The translations under genes were made by a program, and so were the position numbers. A stretch of 64,000 nt of DNA, from contig NC_068974.1 of NCBI RefSeq assembly GCF_016808095.1, forward strand, positions 27,760,825-27,824,824, read 5' to 3'. The notes under the pieces are model-generated. The model searched no databases. It was not told the origin of the DNA and worked only from the letters and a program-made list of their open reading frames with translations. This document shows positions 38,873 to 48,119 of this stretch, piece after piece (within the stretch, counting starts at the first letter, position 1; each line of letters begins with the position of its first letter). The stretch comes from Vigna angularis (taxonomy: Eukaryota > Streptophyta > Magnoliopsida > Fabales > Fabaceae).

Positions 38873-40459
38873 TTGTGCTTCATCAAACACCTCTTTCTCC
38901 AAAAATTTCATTTTTAACCTTCTCCAAAAATTCCATTTTTAACATTTTCCAAAAATTCCATTTTTAACCTTTTCCAAAAATTCCATTTTTAACCTTATGC
39001 GCTTTCAACTTTTCTAAAAGTTTCATTTATTTTCTTTTTTATTAAAGACATTTTAATAACTAATTTTTTATTTTCTTCTTTTTTTTATTAAAGATACTCT
39101 ACACCACTTTAAAATTAATTCTAATTTAATTTAAAATTTAAATATTATTTAATATAATTTTATATTTTAATAATTATTAAAATATAATTTATATTATAAT
39201 AATAACTATATTAAAAAAATAAAAATAAAAAAATTAAAATAAAAATAAAATAAAAAAATAATAATAATATAAAATTTGACTTAATATATTCAAATATATT
39301 AAATTATATTAAAATATTAAAATAAATTAAACAATTATTAAATTGAAAATAAAAACAAAAATTTTTAAAAACTTATTATCAAAAATCAGTTTTGTTTTTT
39401 ATTTAAAATTTAATCAATATTTAATTTAATTAAAATTATAAATTATTTATTATATTTTTATATTTTAATAATTATTAAAATATTATTTATATTTTTATAA
39501 TATTTTTACTAAAAAATAAAACTAATAATAACTAAAATAAGAGTAAAAATAATAAAAATAAAAATTATATTAAAAATCACATTTAATATATTTAAATATA
39601 TTAAATTATATTAAAATATTAAACTAAATTAAATAATTATTAAAATTTAAATCAAAATCAAAATTTTAGAAAAAGATATCCATATCCGATTATAAATTTA
39701 TCGGACGTCATCCGACTAACATTTCTAAAATTTTATTTTTTATTTAAATTTTAATAATTATTTAATTTAATTTAATATTTTAATATATTTAAATATATTA
39801 AATGTGATTTTTAATATAATTTTTATTTTTATTATTTTTACTCTTATTTTAGTTATTATTAGTTTTATTTTTTAATAAAAATATTATAAAAATATAAATC
39901 ATATTTTAATAATTATTAAAATATAAAAATATAATAAATAATGCTATAATTTTAATTAAATTAAATATTGATTAAATTTTAAATAAAAAACAAAACTGAT
40001 TTTCGATAACAAGTTTTAAAAAAAAAATTTTTTATTTTCAATTTAATAATTGTTTAATTTATTTTAATATTTTAATATAATTTAATATATTTGAATATAT
40101 TAAGTCAAATTTTATATTATTATTATTATTTTATTTTTATTTTTATTTTAATTATTTTATTTTTATTTTTTTAATATAGCTATTATTATAATATAAATCA
40201 TATTTTAATAATTATTAAAATATAAAATTATATTAAATCATATTTAAATTTTAAATTAAATTAGAATTAATTTTAAGGTGGTGTAGAGTGTCTTTAATAA
40301 GAAAGAGAAGAAAATAAAAAAATAGTTATTAAAATATCTTTAATAAGAAAAAAAATAAATGAAATTTTTAAAAAAGTTGGAGGTGCAAGATGTCAGAAGG
40401 TTAAAAATGAAATTTTTGGAAGTGCAGGATGAGATGTTGGAGGTGTAGGATGAAGCACT
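38873..40459. mobile_element. Foldback Mutator-type element, two arms of about 700 bp
   Basis: The termini are inverted copies of GTGCTTCATC..CACCTC. Almost the whole element is a palindrome: for example TCTACACCACTTTAAAATTA near 39110 and its complement near 40270, and CAGTTTTGTTTTTTATTT near 39388 with its complement near 39985. The centre is near 39690 (TCCGATTATAAATTTATCGGA). Composition is extremely AT-rich and nothing is encoded. A 10-bp TSD fits Mutator-like elements (usually 8 to 11 bp). Confidence 0.85.
38890..38997. repeat. Four tandem copies of a 25-bp unit in the left arm
   Basis: CCAAAAATTCCATTTTTAAC is repeated four times. The right arm has a single copy, so the expansion came after the arms formed. 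Confidence 0.85.
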
Positions 40460-40469
40460 CAGTTTTCTA
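40460..40469. repeat. TSD of the foldback element, right (CAGTTTTCTA)
   Basis: Identical to 38863-38872. Confidence 0.75.
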
Positions 40470-40473
40470 ATCC

Positions 40474-40482
40474 AAAACTTTA
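40474..40482. repeat. TSD of the 7.2 kb MULE, left (AAAACTTTA)
   Basis: Nine bases identical to 47640-47648. Confidence 0.9.
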
Positions 40483-40954
40483 GAAGGTTGCTCTCCCCAC
40501 CATCACCGATACTCCCTGCACCTCCTCATAAAATTTGTAATGACAAAATCACCCTTAAAATTTTAACTTTTTACTTTAACTTTAAAACCCTAAATAATTA
40601 TTCATCTCTCCTCTCATTCAGTCGCACCCCCCACTCTGTCTCACTCTCTTCCATATCTGTCAGTCATTGTCTTCGTGAGATCCGTTTGGTGTTGTCGGAG
40701 AGCCGTTGGTGGTGCGGTGGTGTGGGTGTTCATGTTGCGGTGGTGTGGAGGTGGTGGTACGTCGGTGACTCGTGGATGGTGCGTTCGTGAGTCGAGAAAG
40801 CTGCTGATGGAGGTTAGTTTTGTTTAAAATTTTTGAATTGAATAGGTGTTGTATGTTTGGTTTGGTGGGTTGTTTTGATCGCGGATGAGTGTTGTGGGTG
40901 CGTTTGGGGTTATCTGTTGTGGTGTTTATGTGAAGAAGATGACCGGAGCACCAG

Positions 40955-41062
40955 AACGGATGTCGCACATCCGTTTGGCACTGAAACGGATGTCCCAAAT
41001 CCGTCGACGGATGTCGCACATCTGTTTGAAGTTGAAGGCGAAACGGATGTGGGACATCCGTA
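40955..41062. repeat. Left CGGATGT motif cluster of the MULE
   Basis: CGGATGTCGCACATCCG, CGGATGTCCCAAATCCG, CGGATGTCGCACATCTG and CGGATGTGGGACATCCG follow each other within about 100 bp, each a short palindrome. Similar motifs occur near the right end and in the small element at 53641-54497. They are candidate transposase-binding sites by analogy with MuDR; this is inference. Confidence 0.7.
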
Positions 41063-41896
41063 GGGCCGTGGGCGGGTTTTTTTTTTAATTTATTTAGTAT
41101 TTAAGTATTTTTTTTTATAAAATGTAACGTAAATTTAATTTAATTTATTTGATTTAATGAAATTGTTATTATAAATTTAATTAAATTAATTATAGTTTTA
41201 TTTAATTGATTATTTAAATATGGGTTTATTTAAGTTTGTTTTTAGTTTATTAGTTTATTATATTTTAAAATAATTTATATACTATTTAAAATGTAAATTT
41301 TTATTATAATATCTTTAGGAAATTATATGTAAATTAATTTTATTTTATTTAATGAAATAATGATTTATAATTTAATGAAATAATTATTAATTTAAATAAA
41401 ATAATTTTTATCAGAAATGGTAAGAACACGCGGTGTATCTCATACTTCTCACAAAGAGAGTTCTCGAGGAGATTTCTGCACAGGGTGAAGCTAGGAGACG
41501 ACCTACAGCTTCGGCTCGGAGAAGGCATGCAACTCCTATTCATGATGACCCTATTGCTGAGGATCGAGCGACTGAGGAGGAGGCATATCAGGCCTATGAG
41601 GATGATGTTCAGGAGGACGTATTTCAAGCCCCTGACCACGATGATGATGAGGAGGAGGATGCGGATGTTGGTGACATAAAAGAGGATATCGGTGGATTTC
41701 CTGGAGGTCCACGTGATGATTCATTGCTGACGCATTATGTTCAGCATGTTGCTTATGGTATTTCGCAAGGCCAGGTGAGTGCAGAACTTAAATTTGAATT
41801 ATTAATTTGTTTTCGAATACAATTTATATTAAATATTGTTTTGTAGGATCCAGGGGACATGCTAAAGTTGATCTCGCACGGTAAAAAAGTTAATAA

Positions 41897-41904
41897 GTTA
41901 CGAC
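41897..41904. repeat. TSD of the hAT element, left (GTTACGAC)
   Basis: Eight bases identical to 42415-42422, the usual hAT TSD length. Confidence 0.9.
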
Positions 41905-42414
41905 TAGGGATGACAACGGGTCGGGTCGGGTACGGGTAGTGCCTACCCGCAACCCGACCCACCGGATAAAATCGTACCCGCTACCCGACCCGCTACCCGC
42001 CGGGTACTCGTTTAAAAATTACCCACGGGTACCCGCGGATACCCGCAAAAAATAAAAATAAAAATATTTAATACATTTTAAAAATAAAATTTAAATAAAA
42101 ATACAAATATATATAATATAAATTAAATTAAATGTAAATTAAAGTTTAATTTTAATAAAATTTAAACTAATAAAATATAATTTTATTTTATTTTTAATTA
42201 AAAATATATATAAATTATTTATTTTTTAATTTTTTGCGGGTAACGGGTACCCGCGGGGCGGGTAGTATACTACCCGTACCCGACCCGTTTAGAAGCGGAT
42301 ATTAAAATACCCGCTACCCGTTACCCGCGGGTAGTAAATATCCGCGGATAGTTACTACCCGCCACGGATTTTACCCGCAGGTACCCGTGCCCGCGGGTAA
42401 AATTGTCATCCCTA
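41905..42414. mobile_element. Non-autonomous hAT element, 510 bp
   Basis: Inverted ends TAGGGATGACAA and TTGTCATCCCTA with a perfect 8-bp TSD. The ends carry dense GGGTA/TACCC words (CGGGTCGGGTCGGGTA, ACCCGCGGGTA), the middle is AT-rich. It is inserted in an exon of the MAIN-like gene; removing it and one TSD restores the local frame across the junction. Confidence 0.92.
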
Positions 42415-42422
42415 GTTACGAC
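42415..42422. repeat. TSD of the hAT element, right (GTTACGAC)
   Basis: Identical to 41897-41904. Confidence 0.9.
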
Positions 42423-44077
42423 CGTGCGCCGAGGGAATTCAACACATTGTGTTGAATTCCTGTTTGATGCCTCTCATAGACATTTGCTATGATTATGTTG
42501 ATAAGGGCTTGTTGCTTGGTTTCATAGAGAGATGACATTTTGAGACGAGTAGTTTCCATCTCCCTATAGGGGAGATGTCGATCACTCTTGACGATGTGTC
42601 CACTTTACTTCACCTCCCGATGATGGGTCAGTTATATGATTTGGAGGAGCTGGAGTTTGAGGAGGCTCGTTCAGCTCTTGTGGACCTACTTGGCGTTGAT
42701 GGTGGCACAACTAGTGTTGAGATGGAGGAGGCACGTGGTCCGAAAGTCAGACTGAGCTGGCTGAGAGATATATATGGTCAGAGGTGTCAGTCGCGATAAT
42801 GCGATTATGCTGCTAGAGCATATCTGTTGCATCTAGTAGGATGCACGATTTTCGCAAATAAGAGTGCCACTTCTATACGCGTGTCATACTTACTATTATT
42901 TAGAGATGTACACGCGTGTGGCAGATATGCTTGGGGCGTTGCTGCACTCGCCCATTTGTACGAACAGCTCGGGGATGCGAGTATGGCTTCCACGAGACAG
43001 ATGGCTGGATATCTGACTCTGTTTCAGGTACACATATACCTCGCACATTTACTTCATTTACTTATTACTATGTCCGAAGTTGGAAAATATTTAATTCAAT
43101 AATTACTTTTAGAGTTGGATATACGAGCATTTCCCTACCATGGGTAGGAGGCGGTTGGTGTCATCTTATGATGACACGACACCACGTGTCGCTAGGTGGC
43201 AGAGCCCTAGGTAGAGTTCCACTCTTGCAGAGATTCGGTCACAGTTGGATGGCCTTACATACAGTGGAGTTGTGTGGCACCCGTATGAGGGACATCGGGG
43301 CATTCGTCCATTGTTCAGCATATGCATGTATTCTGGATGGATTCGAATTGGTGACACCCTTTCCCGTCATTTGCCTGAGCATGTGATAAGGCAGTTTGGG
43401 TTTTACCAGGAGATTCCAAGACCACCCACTGTCGTTGCAGATGCAGATGTAGTCGTTGTTGATCATGCGTGGTTGCACTTCACTGATCATGTTATTATGA
43501 ATGTGAGACATGCATCATCCCCTTCGGAATGTGTCGATGGATACATACAGTGGTTTAGAAGGGTTTCACATTCGTATATTATTGGAGCTGCAGTTGACCA
43601 GCGGCCGGATCTCTTGCCTTCACAGCGGCCCGATGTTGACCATGAGCCATGACCCCATCGTAGATCCTCTTCACCTTCATCATCTGGTGTCATGGTTAGT
43701 TATTTATCATGTCTTTTGTTACTCCATTTTTGTTAACCATGTTTTTTTTATTGCGTCGCTTTATTATACTACAGGCTAGATTTAGGCGGATGGTCAGGAT
43801 GTTACAGTCGTTGATATCGTGTCGCCATGTGACCGAGGGTACTGTTGCACATCAGGTGTCGGTGGACCTGCTGCAGATTGCTAATGAGGGCATCGACGAA
43901 TATTCCTCGAGTAGGAGAGGACAGAGGCATGTGCGTGGTAGACGATCAACGTCTAATTGATAAGAATTTATATTATATGGAATTATGTATTGCAGTACTT
44001 TATATTTCTCTTGTAATTTTAATGTTTTCATTTTCATTTACATGTTATTTTATATTGGTTATATATGTGGAACAATG

Positions 44078-46560
44078 TTAGTATGCTTGCATCCTACTAG
44101 TATAAATAGATGACCATGCTCGCGCCTGAGGATAACAGTAGGTAGAGGAGATGATATCCACCATGGGCAAAGGACAACCTTCTTGTAGTTTAACCTGTAT
44201 TATACGAATTTCAATGTTAAGTGGGTGATAATTTATTTTCACATGAAGAATCAACACAAAATAATACAATTACCTGCACGAAATGACATCCATGAACATG
44301 TCCTATACAAATTATGCGATGTTGACTTATATCAGAAGGTGGTGTAGAACGTAGTGGGAAGATAGTATAAATTTGATAATATGACATACACACTAATATG
44401 ACATTATATCGGTTAGCAATTGCATAACCAATGTCTAGTATAGTCATCCACTTGTTCCGATTAGCCTGTAATGAATAAAAGAATTAGTTAGATAGAATAA
44501 GATATATGAAATAAATACATATATAGGGAAACATGTACCGTCGACAGCGACTGCACCAACAAGGACATCCTCAGTTCTTCTAGTCTATCATAGCCTCCTA
44601 CTAGCCTTGCAAATGATGATTCATTTGTTGCATGAAACACGTCAACATGCTCAAAATATGATGGCTCTCGCGTCGTAGACCTTTCTCTTCGTTGAACTTT
44701 ACTTTTTTGTGCACCCTTTGTCTTAACTTTATGTAATGGAGGGACCATTGATGTCATTGCAGGACAAACAATGTCAAGTAACTTCTGTTTGATGGTGACT
44801 TTACCTCCAATGTCAACCTCATTGAATCGTTCTTCTACCAATTTTAGCTCATCTTTAATGGATAACAAGGGCTCGGTTTCCTTTAATTCAACATTTGAGA
44901 AACTCAATCTTCTCCACATTATATGGAATTCACCCAAAGGAATGAACCCAGGAACATAACGTGCTAATTCACATGCACAAGGTAGACCGAATGTACGTCT
45001 CCACACACATCCACACTTAGACGAATCCAATCCTATCAGTTGCACTATTTCCAACTCCTTAGCAATGAGATTCAACGAATATCGAGAGACACGCCCAATA
45101 ACATGTCTATATCTATATCCTTTATAAAGGTCACTCGTAAGCAACAGACTTGATTCAAATGATGCCTTAATCTTGTTATGTTGTAGAATAATGACGTTAT
45201 GAATAACATCCCAACAAGAACATAGGTCACCCATACTGTTGCCCAAAACTTTCTTCAGGCTCCAATGAGCAGATTCAACTCTGAAAGAAAAGAAGAACAT
45301 CAAGTTTGAATGTAAAAAATTATCTACAGAAGAACTAAGTAAAACAACATACCTATTTGTGGTTGTGTTCCCTAAGTGCATTACTCTATCTATCCAGGCC
45401 TTTACAAAATATGTACTGCATGGAATAATCCAAGTGTGATTGACATATTCAAAGAATAAAGGCCAAGCACTGCATGCATATTGAAGACGATTGACATAGT
45501 TAGCAAACAAGGTTTGATCAGCACAATCCATAACGTTTTTCCATGCCTCCATCAACACATCCCAAGCCTCAGTAGAATCAACTAACATTTTGCATTTGGC
45601 CTTAACATTTTTAAGGATGTGGAACCGACATAATATCTGATACGACTCGGGGAAAACATTTGCACTGACATTCATCAAAGCCAAGTCACGGTCACTAACA
45701 ATTACTTTAGGTCCGCCCTCAGATGTCAAAAATAGACCTTTTAGTTTTTCCAAAGCCCAAGTGAAATTGTTTTGCCTTTCACTTGAAAAAAATGCAAATG
45801 CGGCTGAGAAGGTTAACTCGGTCGACGTCATGCCAACAATCTCAAGCAAAGGAAGTCTGTATATGTTTGTTTTATATGTTGAATCCATCAACAATACAAT
45901 ATTAAATGCGTTCAACAATTTCACAACATCTGGATGTGCCCAAAAGAGGTCATTAACAACCTCTGAATCGTCAGCACACCTGCTCCAATGAATGTACTTA
46001 TCCCGGTCCAACAACATCATAAGTTGTTGTAGTTCAGTTCTGGAGCCCCTCAATGATCGTTTATACGCTTGTCTTGCGTTGTAGATTTGTTTAATCGTTA
46101 TCACATTTCGATCATTATTTTCTTTCAGGGTTAGTAAAATATTTGCAGGTGTAACTTTACTCTTTGTCATATCAACGAGTAATGAATGCTCTGATATATT
46201 TAATCTCCCAGCATAAGGGTGACCAACTAAAGTTTCAGCCAAGTCATGGTTATGATGTCCACACATGACCTTAACCACCCATCCGTCCCCATCTGAAGAT
46301 GGTTTACCCTTTAACCTAAATGGACACTCACATTTACGAGTGTCGTATACACTAGCCACCGCATCGGGTTTGTATTTCCGATATTTCCCCCCTCTTTCAC
46401 ATCCAAGTATGACGAAAGTTTTTCTTCCCCGCACACCAGTAGCTATGTCAGACCTCACTATTACAACAACAAACCCTAAATCATAAGCAATCTCTCTTAC
46501 CCATTCAATTAACTGCTCCCGAGAAAGAAATATTTCATTTGTGGTAAATTTATTTGTCAA
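44078..46560 (-). CDS. Mutator-like (MULE) transposase with C-terminal OTU-like remnant (4 exons)
   Basis: Exons 46560-45353, 45280-44539, 44465-44274 and 44194-44078 join in frame to 752 aa. Order: FAR1-type N-terminal zinc-binding domain (about residues 20-110: GRKTFVILGCERGG, CPFRLKG, CGHHNHD); MULE DDE domain with D in LLMDSTYKT (about 228), D in IVSDRDLAL (about 291) and E in RVESAHWSLKK (about 404); a SWIM-type finger CGCVWRRTFGLPCACEL (about 502-518); and a tail (KWMTILDIGYAIA.., HRIICIGHVHG, HFVQVKLQEGCPLP) recognised from OTU-like domains of related elements. The first intron is only 72 bases, a multiple of three and stop-free, so its retention would add 24 residues after NTTTNR. No stop or frameshift interrupts the gene. 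It would cut and join the MULE ends in the nucleus. Confidence 0.92.
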
Positions 46561-46939
46561 ATCTTCTCTCTACAACTTCGTTGATGAACGAAGAGAAATC
46601 AGATATAAAACTAGAATCAATTTGAGAATTCATACAAAGATGTTTATCCACTTTAGATAATAATCACCTATACAATTACAATTATTGTCATTAACATTGA
46701 TATATAATTAATCAAATAAGTATAAACAACATTCATATAAACACATAAAAAAATATTTATCTACATATTATACATTCAACTTATACCCATACGTCAACTA
46801 TATTTCATTCAACTAATAATTATTTTATTAAATTAATAATAATTATTTCATTAAATCAAATAAAATTATTTTACATTTAATTAAACAAAATATTATAAAA
46901 AACATTAAATTTTAAAGATTAACTTAATATTAAAAAACA

Positions 46940-47285
46940 CACACCTTTAACGGATGCCGCCACATCCGTTCAGATCCGTTTCATTATCAAAATTTTTTAA
47001 AAAACCTAAATACTAAATTACTCTCACAGATATGGCATATCCGTCAACGAATTTGCTGACATCCATTCCAGTTTCACCTTAATATTATAACATTATTACA
47101 TATATAAAAATAAATTAAAATATAACAAAACAAATAAAATACAAAATCAAAAATACTAAAATAAAAAAACACCTAAAACACTTCTACGGATGTCCTAACA
47201 TTATAAAAAATTATAAACCAAAAACTCAAAAATTAAAAGTTATGCAATCCGTCGACGGATCATCACATCCGTTGAAGTATTGACA
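46940..47285. repeat. Right CGGATGT motif cluster of the MULE
   Basis: ACGGATGCCGCCACATCCGT (46960), then CATATCCGTCAACG, TGACATCCATTCC, CTACGGATGTCC and CCGTCGACGGATCATCACATCCG (47249), partly decayed palindromes of the type found at the left end. Confidence 0.6.
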
Positions 47286-47639
47286 TCGTGCACCTGAGAC
47301 GAAGCTCCTCCTGCTACTCCGATAAGCACCACCACAAACCGATCTCTCACCACTATGGTTCCTTGCCAGCCCCACTTGCAACGTTCCAGCATAGTCCACC
47401 ACCACACCGACTCACACCATGCAGACTCACCCCACCACCACAATCTCGCTCACGAAGAAGAAGAAGAAACAGATAAATGATTTTCGTGTGCAGAGGTTCT
47501 TGGTGTGGGGGTGCATTTGTTACATAGGAGAGCAGAGCAGTAATTAATGAAAGTAGGTTAATGTTGTTGGTGAAAATTTACTGCGGAGCAATTTGGTCAT
47601 GGGAGGTGCAGGGAGTATTGAGTGGAGGGAGCATCTCTC

Positions 47640-47648
47640 AAAACTTTA
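47640..47648. repeat. TSD of the 7.2 kb MULE, right (AAAACTTTA)
   Basis: Identical to 40474-40482. Confidence 0.9.
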
Positions 47649-48114
47649 ACCCATTTTTTTTAACATACTAGCCTAATCACTAAATGGTAACTTTCGGTAT
47701 TGCAAAAGACAAAAAGAAAAAAGTGACTCAAGAAATTGTCACTGCACTGAAAAATTAAAAAGAAAAAAAGTGACTCTGTAGATGAAGAAAACCGACATTG
47801 CATAGAAAATTAAAAAAACATGACTGTTTATCCATAGATTTAAGATAATTTAAATACTTATTTTTCTTTTTAACTTCTGAAATAATTTTTTAAAGATAAA
47901 ATCTTGATAGAACATAATTTTCAAAGTAGACAGAATGAAACTCCAAGGAAATTAAAAAAAAGTAATAACTTGGAAATTTGGGTATCGTTATTCTATCCCT
48001 TTTTCAGAAGTTTTGAAACGCGTGCCTCCATTTATAATATACCATATTGAGAGTAGATGAAGGATCTTGATATCTTGATACAATTTATCAATAGTCAACT
48101 AGTCATTTTTTTCA
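47649..48114. other. AT-rich spacer without gene
   Basis: Short purine-rich words (aaaaagaaaaaagtgactc) recur two or three times. Nothing else recognisable. Confidence 0.5.
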
Positions 48115-48119
48115 GTAAT
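48115..48119. repeat. TSD of the solo LTR, left (GTAAT)
   Basis: Identical to 50616-50620. Confidence 0.88.

Larger units (their letters stand above)
41417..43960 (+). pseudogene. MAIN-like plant mobile domain (PMD) gene, inactivated
   Basis: Exon-like blocks, joined by GT..AG introns (41775-41846, 43029-43112, and one ending near 43774), match the plant mobile domain family of MAIN/MAIL proteins: MVRTRG (41417), RRRPTASARRRHATP, GFPGGPRDDSLLTHY, SITLDDVSTLLHLPMMG (about 42578), VRLSWLRDIYGQRC, LVGCTIFANKSATS, YAWGVAALAHLYEQLGDAS, VWHPYEGHRGI, RQFGFYQEIPRPP, and a C-terminal block at 43775-43960. Lesions: a frameshift between the ATG and about 41485, a 510-bp hAT insertion at 41905, TGG to TGA at 42533, TAA at 42797 and TAG at 43212. 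The family acts in nuclear gene and transposon silencing; similar domains are known inside transposons. Confidence 0.88.
40483..47639 (-). mobile_element. Mutator-like element, 7.2 kb, with transposase and a captured plant-mobile-domain gene
   Basis: The ends form an inverted repeat: left GAAGGTTGCTCTCCCCACC, with ATACTCCCTGCACCTCC further in; right, reverse-complemented, GAGAGATGCTCCCTCCACT, with the same inner ATACTCCCTGCACCTCC. A perfect 9-bp TSD flanks them. It carries an apparently intact MULE transposase gene (44078-46560, minus) and, converging on it, a dead MAIN-like plant-mobile-domain gene (41417-43960, plus). Subterminal CGGATGT motifs occur at both ends. Of the elements here it is the only one with an undamaged transposase frame, so it is the best candidate for recent activity. 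Confidence 0.93.
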
